A stretch of 64,000 bases of DNA, from contig NZ_VFTC01000003.1 of NCBI RefSeq assembly GCF_007003975.1, positions 124,001 through 188,000 on the forward strand, in the 5' to 3' direction. Every line of letters begins with the position of its first letter. The stretch's first letter is position 1. The DNA comes from Mesorhizobium sp. WSM4306 (GTDB lineage: Bacteria; Pseudomonadota; Alphaproteobacteria; Rhizobiales; Rhizobiaceae). The translations under genes and the position numbers were made by a program. The notes under the pieces were generated by a model. The model had not been told where the DNA came from, made no database searches, and worked only from the letters and a program-made list of their open reading frames with translations. Shown here in pieces: positions 8,748 through 18,106 of this stretch.

Positions 8748-9187
8748 CCAACACGCTGAAGATATCGCTGAAGCCGAACGAGAAGATCTACATCAACGGC
8801 GCCGTCATCCGCGTCGACCGCAAGGTCACCGTCGAGCTGATGAACGACGTGCAGTTTTTGCTCGAGAACCATGTCATCCAGGCCGAAGAGGCCTCGACAC
8901 CGCTGAAGCAGCTCTACTTCATCCTGCAGGTCATGCTGATGAACCCGGCCGGCGCCGTCGAGGCGCGCGCCATGTTCCGTCGCTCGCTCCCTCTGCTTTT
9001 GGCAAGCTTCGAGGACGAGCAGATCGGCAGCGCGCTGAAGCAGATCGACCGCATGGTCGGCGAAGACCATATCTATGAAGCGCTGAAGGCGATCCGTGCG
9101 CTTTATCCGCTCGAGCGCCGCGCGCTTGGCGGCAATGACGATGTTCAGGGCGCGAAGCGCCCGCTGGCCGTGGGAGCACAATACTGA
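8744..9187 (+). CDS. flbT: FlbT, post-transcriptional flagellin repressor
   Basis: A 147-residue protein of the FlbT family (MTNTLKISLKPNEKIYINGAV start, VMLMNPAGAVEARAMFR core). In Caulobacter FlbT binds flagellin mRNA and destabilises it until the hook is complete. The frame is open for 32 codons further upstream inside flaF, but the ATG at 8744 begins the conserved domain and overlaps the flaF stop. Its own stop overlaps the flgD start. Confidence 0.92.
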   Translation: MTNTLKISLKPNEKIYINGAVIRVDRKVTVELMNDVQFLLENHVIQAEEASTPLKQLYFILQVMLMNPAGAVEARAMFRRSLPLLLASFEDEQIGSALKQIDRMVGEDHIYEALKAIRALYPLERRALGGNDDVQGAKRPLAVGAQY

Positions 9188-9594
9188 TGAATGTGGACAT
9201 GACGACGACAATCCCGACGGGCGCCAACCAGGGCACCCAGCAGACGTCGAAGACAGCGGTCGACTACCAGTCGTTCCTGAAGCTGCTGATCGCCGAGATG
9301 AAGAACCAGGATCCGACGAAACCGATGGATTCGACGCAGTATGTCGCCCAGCTCGCCACCTTCTCGCAGGTCGAGCAATCGGTGCAGACCAACACCAAGC
9401 TCGAACAGATCATGCAGTCCTCGGCGCTGTCGCAGGCGGACGCCCTGATCGGCCGTTCGATCACCTCCGCCGACGGCAAGACGACGGGCGTCGTGGCCTC
9501 CGTCAAGCTTGCCAGCAACGGCCTGATCGCGGTACTCCAGAACGGCACCGAAGTGCCGGTCGGGGCGGGCGTTTCGATAAAGCCGGCCAGCTAG
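9187..9594 (+). CDS. flgD: FlgD, hook-capping scaffold (short form)
   Basis: A 135-residue protein with the FlgD core: DYQSFLKLLIAEMKNQDPTK, then STQYVAQLATFSQVEQ, then LIGRSI and a small beta region. FlgD caps the growing hook during assembly. This is the short rhizobial version: the long C-terminal Ig-like region of enterobacterial FlgD is absent, which appears normal for the order. The ATG at 9187 overlaps the flbT stop. Confidence 0.92.
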   Translation: MNVDMTTTIPTGANQGTQQTSKTAVDYQSFLKLLIAEMKNQDPTKPMDSTQYVAQLATFSQVEQSVQTNTKLEQIMQSSALSQADALIGRSITSADGKTTGVVASVKLASNGLIAVLQNGTEVPVGAGVSIKPAS

Positions 9595-9619
9595 ACCGGT
9601 TTCGTAGAGGCGCACTCAC

Positions 9620-9886
9620 ATGAACGAGGCCGACGCGCTCGACATCGTCCAGTACGCGGTGTGGACAGTGCTCACTGCTTCCGCGCCGGTGGTGCTGGTC
9701 GCCATGGCGGTCGGCATCGGCATCGCGCTGATCCAGGCCCTGACCCAGATTCAGGAAATCACCCTCACCTTCGTGCCCAAGATCGTCGCCATCATGCTGG
9801 TCGTAGCGCTGACCGGCCCGTTCATCGGCAGCCAGATCTCGGCCTTCACCAACGTCATCTTCGAGCGCATCGAAAACGGATTTTGA
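9620..9886 (+). CDS. fliQ: FliQ, flagellar export gate protein
   Basis: An 88-residue protein with two transmembrane helices (about 16-38 and 52-74) and the conserved GIGIALIQALTQIQE segment between them. FliQ forms the export gate with FliP and FliR. It lies 25 bases after flgD. In S. meliloti and Agrobacterium, as I recall, flhA follows directly; here flhA begins about 9 kb downstream. Confidence 0.95.
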   Translation: MNEADALDIVQYAVWTVLTASAPVVLVAMAVGIGIALIQALTQIQEITLTFVPKIVAIMLVVALTGPFIGSQISAFTNVIFERIENGF

Positions 9887-9963
9887 AGAGAAAGCGTCAA
9901 CAGTTCTCCCCGCTCCCAATTGGCGCTCGCAGCGTTTGAGATTGGCCTGAAGGCCCATCCCTT

Positions 9964-10120
9964 CGTCATCCTCGGGCCTGACCCGAGGATCCATGCCGTG
10001 ACCTTCGACGTCGGGCGCGACAGCGCAGAATCTCTAGCCGCTGCAACGCCTTAGCCTCGCGGCATGGATCCTAGGGTCTGCGCCGCGTCGCTCCGCTCCT
10101 TGCTTCGCCCTAGGATGACG
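9964..10120. repeat. Rhizobial intergenic inverted-repeat element
   Basis: The 393-base gap 9887-10279 holds no gene. It contains a ~157-bp nested palindrome: outer arms CGTCATCCTCGGG (9964-9976) and CCCTAGGATGACG (10108-10120, one mismatch), inner perfect arms GGATCCATGCCG (9987-9998) and CGGCATGGATCC (10060-10071), and a small CCTCGGG/CCCGAGG hairpin at the left end. Such elements are, from memory, scattered between Mesorhizobium genes. No coding potential. Confidence 0.75.
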
Positions 10121-10279
10121 ACCTGCGATAAGCCGTGGCCAAACAAATAGCGACAACCGCTTGTAGGCGTCTATGTTCCGGCTAGATTGGCAATCGACCC
10201 TACGGGCTCAGGCCTGCGGGAATCTTCGCCTTGATGAACCACGGAACCCCATGACCCAGGCAACAACGACCGGCAGGCC

Positions 10280-11011
10280 ATGTGCGGAATAGCCGGCGTC
10301 TGGCGCAAGCGAAACCCGATCGACGCCAGTGACCTGTCGGATGTCATCCGCATGATGCAGGCGCTGGTGCATCGCGGCCCCGACGATCATGACAGCTGGA
10401 GCAACAACCGGCTGGCCCTCGGGCACCGCCGGCTGACAATCATCGACCCCTCGCCCGCCGCCCGCGAACCGATGCTGACCGCATCGGGCCAGGGCGTGCT
10501 CGTGTACAATGGCGAGGTCTACAATTACCGGTCGCTGCGCGAGACGCTTCAGGCGCAAGGCCTGGTCTTCCGAACCGTCAGCGATGCCGAAGTGGTGCTC
10601 GAAGCCCTGCATCACTGGGGTCCCGAAAAGGCCGTGCCGCTGTTCGACGGCATGTTTTCCTTCGCCTATTTCGACGCCCGCAACAGTGCGCTGTGGCTTG
10701 CTCGTGACCGTCTCGGCATCAAGCCGATGTCGGTGGCCGACATGCCGGATCGATTCCTGTTTGCCTCCGAGGACAAGGCAATCCTCGCTTGCGATGGTTT
10801 TCCGCGCGACATCGACAGCCGCGAGATGACCTTTGCGGCTGGCCTGGCAGAGCCGCGATTCCAGCTACAGCCTGTTCGACCGCATCGAGCGCTTGCCGCC
10901 CGCCGGCCTGTGGAAGATCACCGACAACGGTATCGAAAAGCGCCGCTTCTGGCATGTGCTGGACGTGCTGGAGACCGCGCGCATCACTGGCGACGTATCC
11001 TCCGACGCTGA
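10280..11011 (+). pseudogene. asnB: Asparagine synthetase, N-terminal half before a frameshift
   Basis: The ATG at 10280 starts MCGIAGVWRK, giving the Cys2 nucleophile of class II glutamine amidotransferases, followed by HRGPDDHD, HRRLTIID and YNGEVYNY. Homology continues to about codon 190 (near 10850); after that the frame runs into Arg/Pro-rich nonsense and stops at 11011. The natural continuation is in the +1 frame (10833-12149). A 1-base gain or 2-base loss near 10840-10862 would explain this. Either the gene is broken or the sequence has an error. The intact enzyme would make asparagine, or an amidated product, using glutamine and ATP. Confidence 0.8.
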
Positions 11012-12149
11012 GCACACGGCGACGCTCGAGGCGCTGCTCGAGGACAGCGTCGGGCTTCACTGCATCGCCGATACCGGCGTCGCCACGGCCTGCAGCAGCG
11101 GCGTCGATTCCGGCCTGATAACGGCGCTTGCAAAGCGGTTCAGGCCAGAGGTCCATGGTTATGTCGTCGACCCGCAGCTCGGCCGCAGCGAGGCCGAAGA
11201 CGCCGGGCGCACCGGTCGCCATGTCGGTGTGCCCTTGCGCCGGGTGCCAGTCGACAGGGATCGTTTTTTCGACCTTTGGCCAAGGGTAATCTGGCATCTG
11301 GAAAGCGATGGCTGGCACGCCAGCCATGTCGGGCTGCTGGCGCTTGCCGAACAATGCCGGGTGGACGGCGTCAAGGTGTTGCTGACCGGTGAAGGCGCCG
11401 ACGAATTGTTCGGCGGTTACCCACTACAGGCCTTGAGCCTGAAGATGTGGCGCTCCTGGTCGTGGCCCCGGCGTCTGTTGCATTCGAAGCGCTCGCTCGA
11501 CCGAAGATTCGAGCATCAGCGCCGTGCGCCCTACAAGGTCTCGGCTGGAAACCACTCACAAATGGAGCGCAACATGGTCCTGCGCGCCCTGTCGCCGGAG
11601 CTGAACTTCCTGCAGACAGAGATTTTCGACCGCTTGCAGCCGGTAGCACCGCCCGCCGATCGCGCCTTCCTCGGACATTGCCTCTATGACCTCTATTCCC
11701 ATCTGCAGGACATCCTGCACCGGCACGACCGGCTGAGCATGGCCGCGTCCGTGGAGCTGCGGGTCCCGTTCCTGGAGAACCGGCTGATCGACTTCGCGAT
11801 CCATTTGCCGAGGCGGCAGAAATATCGCGACAAAACAGGAAAATGGCTTTTGCGGAAGGTCGCGCAAAAGCATATTCCGCGCCAGAACGTCCAGGCGCGC
11901 AAGATCGGCTTCGAGATATCGTCCGAATTTTCGGCCGGCACGGAGACTTTGCTGCGCGGGGGTTTCCTGCGCGATGCCATGAAGTGGCCCACAGCCAGCG
12001 TGGAGGACATGATCCAGTTCGCGCGGCGCGAGGAACCGTCCAGGCTGCGGCTTGTCGGCATGGAGCTTTTCCTGCGCCTTCACGCCGGCGGCGAGACGAC
12101 GGGTACGCTGACCGAAGCTCTGCATGCCGCCGCCCGCGACAGAAGCTGA
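10833..12149 (+). pseudogene. asnB: Asparagine synthetase, C-terminal synthetase half after the frameshift
   Basis: This frame carries the AsnB synthetase domain. The region FDRIERLPPAGLW normally bridges the two domains. The ATP PP-loop appears as CSSGVDSGL, followed by LLTGEGADELFGGYP and the late motif HDRLSMAASVELRVPFL. Its first possible start (TTG at 10833) lies upstream of the domain junction and has no clear ribosome site, so independent expression is doubtful. A lone synthetase domain would lack the glutaminase needed for ammonia supply. Size and order suggest one former gene of about 620 codons over 10280-12149. Confidence 0.8.
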
Positions 12150-12384
12150 CTTCGCCCCCGGTCGATACCCCCTGCCGATACTCGGCGCGGTGGACCAACG
12201 AGAACATCGCCCTGGGCAGCGAAGCCTTGCCGGCTGACGTATTTTCGCCTTGCTACCCTGTTGTTGGACCATGATCTTTTTCGAAGAGGCGTTCGCCCTT
12301 TTGAATGTCGTGCTCTATTTCAAACGCATGCCATGATTGTCGTCCCGGCGGACGAAACCAGCGCATGAAGGTGGGACAGTTCTG

Positions 12385-14028
12385 ATGATCGATGACGAGC
12401 CGGACAGCGAACGCGTCTCGGCGCTGGCGCCGTTCCGGCATGGTATTTTTCGCGCCGTCTGGTCGGCCAGCCTGGTGTCGAATTTCGGTGGCCTGATCCA
12501 GGGCGTCGGCGCCGCCTGGATGATGACCACCATCGCTACCTCGCCCTATCAGGTGGCGCTGGTGCAAGCCTCGACCACACTGCCGATCATGCTGTTTGCG
12601 CTCGTCGCCGGCGCCATTGCCGACAGCTTCAACCGGCGCAAGGTGATGCTGATCGCCCAGGTCTTCATGCTGGTTGTTTCAGCGCTTCTGACGCTGTTCA
12701 CCTGGAACGGCTGGATGACGCCGTGGACGCTGCTTGCCTTCACCTTCCTGATCGACAGCGGCACGGCGCTCAACAATCCGTCCTGGCAGGCATCGGTCGG
12801 CGACATGGTGCCGCGCAACAAGCTGCCGGCGGCTGTTGCGCTGAATTCCCTCGGCTTCAATCTGACGCGCAGCGTCGGTCCGGCGATCGGCGGCATCATC
12901 GTTGCCGCCGCAGGTGCGGCCGCTGCCTTTGCCGCCAATGCGCTGAGCTATATCGGCCTCATTGTCGTGCTCTTCCGCTGGAAGCCGGAACTGCCGGTCT
13001 CGACCCTGCCGCGCGAGACGCTGGGCGCTGCGATGGGCGCCGGCCTGCGCTATGTCGCCATGTCGCCCAATATCGGCAAGGTGCTGGTCCGGGGCTCGGC
13101 CTTCGGCTTCAGCGCCGGCGCTGTGCTGGCGCTGCTGCCGCTGGTGGCGCGTGACGTCGTCAAAGGCGATGCCTTGACCTACGGCATCATGCTCGGCGCC
13201 TTCGGCATCGGCGCTGTCGGCGGTGCGCTGATCAGCGTGCGTCTGCGGCAATTGCTGTCCAGCGAGACGATGGTGCGCATGGCCTTCGCCGGCTTCGCCG
13301 TCTGCGCCCTCAACGCCGCAATCAGCCACAATGCCTGGCAGACATCAGCGGGCCTCCTCATTGGCGGCGCCTGTTGGGTGATCGCGCTGTCGCATTTCAA
13401 CGTCACGGTGCAGATGTCGACGCCGCGCTGGGTCGTCGGCCGGGTGCTGTCGGTCTACCAGACGGCGACCTTCGGCGGCATCGCGCTGGGCAGCTGGGTC
13501 TGGGGTGTCGTCGCCGATGCGCATGGCGCCGAAACCGCGCTGATTGCAGCCGCCATCGCGATGCTCATCGGCGGCGCCATCGGACTGCTCCTGCCCTTGC
13601 CGCAGCAGGCGGCGCTCAACCTCGATCCGCTCAACCGCTTCAAGGAGCCGCATCTCGGCCTCGACCTAAAGCCACGCAGCGGCCCGATCGCCATCATGAT
13701 CGAGTATGTCATTCGCGACGAGGACGTGCCCGAATTCCTCGCCACCATGGCCGAGCGCGGGCGTATCCGCCGCCGCGACGGCGCCCGCAACTGGACGCTC
13801 GCGCGAGACCTGGAGAACCCGGCGATCTGGATCGAGCACTACCATACGCCGACATGGCTGGAGTATATCCGCCACAACAGGCGCGCCACCCATGCCGACG
13901 CCGTCGTCAGCGAGCGGGTGCGGGCGCTGCACAGCGGCGACGAACCGCCGCGCGTACGCCGCCTGATCGAGCGCCCGACAACCGCCGGCACCGCACTGGT
14001 GATGGCGAAGGGGCCGATCGAGCATTGA
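12385..14028 (+). CDS. MFS exporter with fused C-terminal ferredoxin-fold-like domain
   Basis: A 547-residue protein when started at the ATG at 12385, which has GAAGGTGGGA upstream; an in-frame TTG at 12337 would add 16 residues. Residues about 15-410 contain 10-12 hydrophobic helices and an ADSFNRRKVM loop, fitting the MFS_3 (EntS/enterobactin-exporter-like) family. About 120 extra residues follow, starting near PIAIMIEYVIRDEDVPEF and containing WIEHYHTPTWLEYIRH. This tail resembles a dimeric alpha/beta-barrel (antibiotic-monooxygenase-like) domain. Substrate unknown. Confidence 0.8.
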   Translation: MIDDEPDSERVSALAPFRHGIFRAVWSASLVSNFGGLIQGVGAAWMMTTIATSPYQVALVQASTTLPIMLFALVAGAIADSFNRRKVMLIAQVFMLVVSALLTLFTWNGWMTPWTLLAFTFLIDSGTALNNPSWQASVGDMVPRNKLPAAVALNSLGFNLTRSVGPAIGGIIVAAAGAAAAFAANALSYIGLIVVLFRWKPELPVSTLPRETLGAAMGAGLRYVAMSPNIGKVLVRGSAFGFSAGAVLALLPLVARDVVKGDALTYGIMLGAFGIGAVGGALISVRLRQLLSSETMVRMAFAGFAVCALNAAISHNAWQTSAGLLIGGACWVIALSHFNVTVQMSTPRWVVGRVLSVYQTATFGGIALGSWVWGVVADAHGAETALIAAAIAMLIGGAIGLLLPLPQQAALNLDPLNRFKEPHLGLDLKPRSGPIAIMIEYVIRDEDVPEFLATMAERGRIRRRDGARNWTLARDLENPAIWIEHYHTPTWLEYIRHNRRATHADAVVSERVRALHSGDEPPRVRRLIERPTTAGTALVMAKGPIEH

Positions 14029-14052
14029 TGTCGGCAGCCGGGTGAGCGCCGG

Positions 14053-14420
14053 TCAGCCGGCGCTCTGGATCATGTAGGGCTTGCGCGTGGTCTCGCGTAC
14101 CCGCCACTCGCCTTCCAGCCCTGCGGCAGGACCAGCAGGTCGCCCGGACCGAGTTCGCGCACCTCGCCGTCGATGCGGCTGAGCTCGACGCGTCCCGAAA
14201 TAATGTGGCAGATCTCCGACGAGTCCGAGCGATCGGCGGTGAAGCGGCCGGGCGTGCATTCCCAGATGCCGATATCGACGGTTCCGTACGGCGACTGGAA
14301 GAACGAGCGTGCGGCCTCGACCTGATCGCCCTCAATGGAGGTCGGCTTGGGCGAGAACGCGCCGATCTCGGCCTTGGCGAGATCGTGGAAGGTGGAAAGG
14401 TCGATCAAGTCGGGCTCCAT
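14053..14420 (-). pseudogene. Cupin (DUF861-like), frameshifted near its C-terminus
   Basis: Starting at the ATG at 14420, the frame encodes a small cupin with CHIISGRVEL and LGPGDLLVLPQGWK, then diverges into ASGGYARPRASPT and stops at 14070. The alternative minus frame gives GEWRVRETTRKPYMIQ and stops at 14053, which is the usual cupin_3 ending. One base (a G on the coding strand) appears lost around 14109-14116. It sits beside an oxidoreductase on the same strand, a pairing often seen in amine or amino-acid catabolism. Sequencing error is possible. Confidence 0.72.
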
Positions 14421-14478
14421 CAATCAGAGCAATTCCAGGAAGCGGTTCCGCCTAGGAATTGCGTGAAAACAAATAGCT

Positions 14479-15864
14479 CTAGTGGCCTGTGATGCTGTCA
14501 GCGATCGCGGCCAGCTTCGAGGTGTGCGCAAGCCCTGCCGCTTCGCGGCCGTCGGCGATGCGGTAAAGCTGGTACATCGAGTGCACGCCGAGCCAGCGGA
14601 AGGGCTCCGGCTCCCATGGCCTGACCTTGCGATTGACCCATGGCAGCTGCGTCAGCTCGGTGTTTTGGCCGAGAACAAGATCGGCCAGCGTGCGCCCCGA
14701 AAGGTTGGAGCTTGACACGCCGAGCCCGACATAACCGCCGGCCCAGCCGATGCGGGTGGCGGGATCGAGGCCGACCGTGGTGCACCAGTCGCGCGGCACG
14801 CCGAGCACGCCGCACCAAGCGTGATCGATGCGGCAGCCCTTGGTCTGCGGCAAGAGCGTCGTCAGGATCGTGTGCAACTGGTCGATTGTCGCCTGCTGCG
14901 TCTGCCCGTTGAAGTCGGTGCGCGAACCGTAGCGGTAAGGCACGCCGCGCGCGCCCATGGTGATGCGGCCCTCGCGCGTGCGCTGCGCATAGCAATAAGC
15001 ATGCGCCGCATTGCCGAGCAGTTCGTGCCCTTCCCAGCCGATGTCGCGCCACAGTTCCGGCGGCAGCGGCTCGGTCACGATCTGGGCGCTGTTGAGCGCC
15101 AGCCAGGTCCGCTCCTCGCCGGGGATGCCGGCGGTGAACCCTTCGGTCGCGCGGATGATCGTTTCGGCTCGCACCGTGCCGCGGTCCGTCATCACACTGC
15201 CCTTGGCGATGGTGGTCACCGTCGTCTTCTCATAGATCGGCACGCCCAGCCGCTCGACGGCATCGGCCAGGCCGCGCACCAGCTTGGCCGGCTGCACCCG
15301 CGCCTGGCCGTGAACGACAAAGCCGCCCATGACATTGCGGATGTTGATGCGCGCGTGCGTTTCGGCCGCATCCAGCATCTCGACGCGGTTCGGATCGACA
15401 TCCCACGAGCGGATCGTCTCGCACTCCTCGCGCACGCGCTCGAGCTGTGCCGGATTGGTGGCCACCGTCAGATTGTCGACGCGGCGAATGTCGGCGTCGA
15501 TGCCTTCCTCGGTCGCCACCCGGATCACCTCATCGACGCAGCCTGCCATCGCCGCCTGCATTGCCATCACGCCTTGCCGGCTCGATGTCTTGAGGTACTT
15601 TTCGCGCGACCAGCTGAAGCCGCCCGACAGCCAGCCGCCATTGCGGCCCGAAGCGCCGAAGCCGGCAAATTCACGCTCGCTCACCACGACGCGCAGCGAG
15701 GGCTTCGCCTTCTTCAGATAGTAGGCCGTCCACAGGCCGGTATAGCCGGCGCCGACGATGGCGACATCGGCCTCGGTGTCGCCGGGCATGGGCGACCGAG
15801 GGACGGGAACCGCCCCCAGATCCGCATACCAGAACGATATGTCGCCGTTGCGCTTGACTTGCAT
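14479..15864 (-). CDS. FAD-dependent oxidoreductase, DAO/PuuB-like
   Basis: A 461-residue protein with an N-terminal dinucleotide-binding motif (VAIVGAGYTGLWTAYYL, about residues 34-50), GFGASGRNGGW shortly after, and a C-terminal FAD-contact region GWAGGYVGLGVSSSNLSGR. This is the DAO family architecture of gamma-glutamylputrescine oxidase (PuuB/OrdL) and related amine oxidases. The exact amine substrate cannot be read from sequence. The neighbouring cupin on the same strand, 58 bases downstream, is likely co-transcribed. No membrane segment or signal peptide. Confidence 0.85.
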   Translation of the reverse strand: MQVKRNGDISFWYADLGAVPVPRSPMPGDTEADVAIVGAGYTGLWTAYYLKKAKPSLRVVVSEREFAGFGASGRNGGWLSGGFSWSREKYLKTSSRQGVMAMQAAMAGCVDEVIRVATEEGIDADIRRVDNLTVATNPAQLERVREECETIRSWDVDPNRVEMLDAAETHARINIRNVMGGFVVHGQARVQPAKLVRGLADAVERLGVPIYEKTTVTTIAKGSVMTDRGTVRAETIIRATEGFTAGIPGEERTWLALNSAQIVTEPLPPELWRDIGWEGHELLGNAAHAYCYAQRTREGRITMGARGVPYRYGSRTDFNGQTQQATIDQLHTILTTLLPQTKGCRIDHAWCGVLGVPRDWCTTVGLDPATRIGWAGGYVGLGVSSSNLSGRTLADLVLGQNTELTQLPWVNRKVRPWEPEPFRWLGVHSMYQLYRIADGREAAGLAHTSKLAAIADSITGH

Positions 15865-16009
15865 GGGATGACTCTCAGGTGAGCGTGGTGTCGGCGTGTG
15901 TTTAGTCCCGGCGTTTGATGGGTAGGGTCGCTACGCCCTAGGATGGCGAAGCGATTGGCGTTTTGCTAACATCCGGGCTTGCGAGCCGCCAGAATTCCCG
16001 TGCCGAGAA

Positions 16010-17845
16010 CTAGCCTTCGCCCGACAGGTCGCGCCGCGCCTTGTCGAGTTCCTCAGCATAGCGTCGCATCAGATGGCTTTCGGTGAGCAGGCCGAGCACG
16101 ACGCGGTTGTCGAAATCCTCGACCACGGCCAGTTCCTCGGCGCCGGCGCGCTGAAAGGTTTCGGCGGCGGACTGGACGTTCATGGCGGGCACCAGCACCG
16201 CATCCGTGAATTTGGCCAGCGCCAGCACCGGCGTCTCGCCGTCGGACGGGTCGCTGTGCAGTTCGGCGACGATCAGCACGCCGACATAGTGTTGGTCTTC
16301 ATCGACGGCGATGACGCGCTGCGCCGACCCCAGCGGCACGTCCTTGCGAAACGCCGCAAGCGTCTTTGCGGCATCGACGGTGCGGACATCCTGGCGCATC
16401 ATTTTCCCGACCGTCAGATTGCGCATCCAGCCGACATCATGAGCGCTGCGGATGGTCTCGCCGCGCAGGTGAAAACGCCAGGTCGAGAAGGAGTAGCCGA
16501 AGGTTTCGCGCACCAGGATCGCCGCCATCAGCGAGGCCGCCAGCACGACGCCGGTCAACGTCAGGTCGCGGGTCGATTCCAGCGCCAGGAAGGTCATCGT
16601 CAGTGGCCCGCCGACGACGCCGACGGCAAGCGATGTCATGCCCACGACGGCAGCGACGGAAGGATCGATGCCGGTTGCCGGCGAAATGATCGCCATAACG
16701 GCCGCGAAGGCCTTGCCGAGCAGCGCGCCGAGGAACAGCGAGGCAAAGAACAGGCCGCCGCGAAAGCCGGAGCCGAGCGAGATCGCCGACGCCGCGAGCT
16801 TGAGCACGAAGACGCTGGCGACGACGGCGAGGCCGTAATTCATCGCGAATTCGCGATGCAGCGCGCCATGCCCTGAGGACAGCACCTGCGGTGTGATCAG
16901 CCCGAGCATCCCGACGGCGACGCCGCCGATGACCGGGCGCAGCGAAGCGTCGATCGACAGACGCGCGAAGCCGCGCTCGACCAGGCTGACCAGATGCATG
17001 ATGGCGATCGAGGCCGCACCGCCGAGCAGCCCGAGCAGCAGGAACGGCAGATACTGGCTGGCGGTCAGCTCCGGCAGGCCGGAGAGTTCCATCGGAAACG
17101 GCACGACGCCGAACATCTCGGCGGTCAGCGAGGCGCAGATCGCGGCAGTCATCACCGGCGCGACATTGGCGACCGAATAGATGCCGATGATCAGCTCGAA
17201 GCCATAAAAAGCGCCGGTCAGCGGCGCGTCGAAGGCAGCGGCGATGGCGCCGGCGGCGCCACAGCCGACCAGGATGCGGACATCGTTGCGGCGCAGCCGC
17301 AGCGCACGCGCCAGCCGCGACGCCAGGCCGGAGCCGACCTGCGTGTAGCCGGCCTCCAGGCCGACCGAAGCGCCGAAGCCGCTGGAGATCATCGTCTGCC
17401 CGGCGATGATGAACGTATCGGTGAGCGACATGCGTCCGCCGTAAAGCGCATTGGCCTCGATCGGATCGACCGGGGTGCGGAATTTCCGCTTCCGCAGCCA
17501 GGTCACCGTCAGGCCGAGCAGGATGCCGCCAATCGCCGGAATGAGCGCCTGGAACGGGCTTTGCAGCGAAAACATCCCCGACAGCCGACCGCCGGGCTGG
17601 ACGCCGAACAGCAGGAAATGCAGGCCTTGCACCGCCTCGCTCATGCCGGTGACCAGCACCGCCGAGATCACGCCGACGATACCGGCCAGGCCAACGAGGA
17701 CGATGCCGCGCGCTTCAAGCAGAGGGATCGATCGGATCAGCACCGCGCGCAGGCGACGGGCATAGACCTGGGGTTCGTTAGGCAACGGAGCGGCTCGCCG
17801 GGTGCGAGGGATGAAAGCTGCCGTGCCTGTTACGCCCGGCGGCAT
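16010..17845 (-). CDS. ClC-family chloride channel/transporter with CBS domains
   Basis: A 611-residue protein. A ClC membrane domain (about 40-445) is followed by a C-terminal pair of CBS domains (about 470-600; ends near VVLGLLTESHLMRRY). The gating-glutamate region reads SVGLEAGYTQVG, keeping the Glu but replacing the canonical Gly-Pro with Ala-Gly. The GIFAP-type filter segment reads GSGFRGGLFFASLF. Ion selectivity and channel-versus-antiporter mode cannot be stated. It stands alone on the minus strand. An alternative start could remove some of the polar first 35 residues. Confidence 0.88.
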   Translation of the reverse strand: MPPGVTGTAAFIPRTRRAAPLPNEPQVYARRLRAVLIRSIPLLEARGIVLVGLAGIVGVISAVLVTGMSEAVQGLHFLLFGVQPGGRLSGMFSLQSPFQALIPAIGGILLGLTVTWLRKRKFRTPVDPIEANALYGGRMSLTDTFIIAGQTMISSGFGASVGLEAGYTQVGSGLASRLARALRLRRNDVRILVGCGAAGAIAAAFDAPLTGAFYGFELIIGIYSVANVAPVMTAAICASLTAEMFGVVPFPMELSGLPELTASQYLPFLLLGLLGGAASIAIMHLVSLVERGFARLSIDASLRPVIGGVAVGMLGLITPQVLSSGHGALHREFAMNYGLAVVASVFVLKLAASAISLGSGFRGGLFFASLFLGALLGKAFAAVMAIISPATGIDPSVAAVVGMTSLAVGVVGGPLTMTFLALESTRDLTLTGVVLAASLMAAILVRETFGYSFSTWRFHLRGETIRSAHDVGWMRNLTVGKMMRQDVRTVDAAKTLAAFRKDVPLGSAQRVIAVDEDQHYVGVLIVAELHSDPSDGETPVLALAKFTDAVLVPAMNVQSAAETFQRAGAEELAVVEDFDNRVVLGLLTESHLMRRYAEELDKARRDLSGEG

Positions 17846-18106
17846 CGCGTGGCAATCGCAATGCCGACTGCTTGTGGCGCCAATTTGGTGCGGCGAGCCG
17901 CGAAAGACGGCAGGTCCTTCGCGCAGGGGGCAAGCGGAAATCCGCGTGCCCGCCGATCGTGATCATCCTGCCGATCAGCCAGGCTCGCCGCTCCATTCAA
18001 TCCCTTGCGAGCCTTGTCCGACTATGTGAGCGGTCGCTTATGCAATCGACGCAACGTATGAAACATGGTATTTTTGCCAGTCTCTATTTCCCTCACGGAG
18101 GAAAAG

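Noticed and set aside
14821..15882. A 353-codon frame opposite the FAD oxidoreductase
   Set aside because: Shadow frame; the oxidoreductase on the minus strand has clear FAD motifs.
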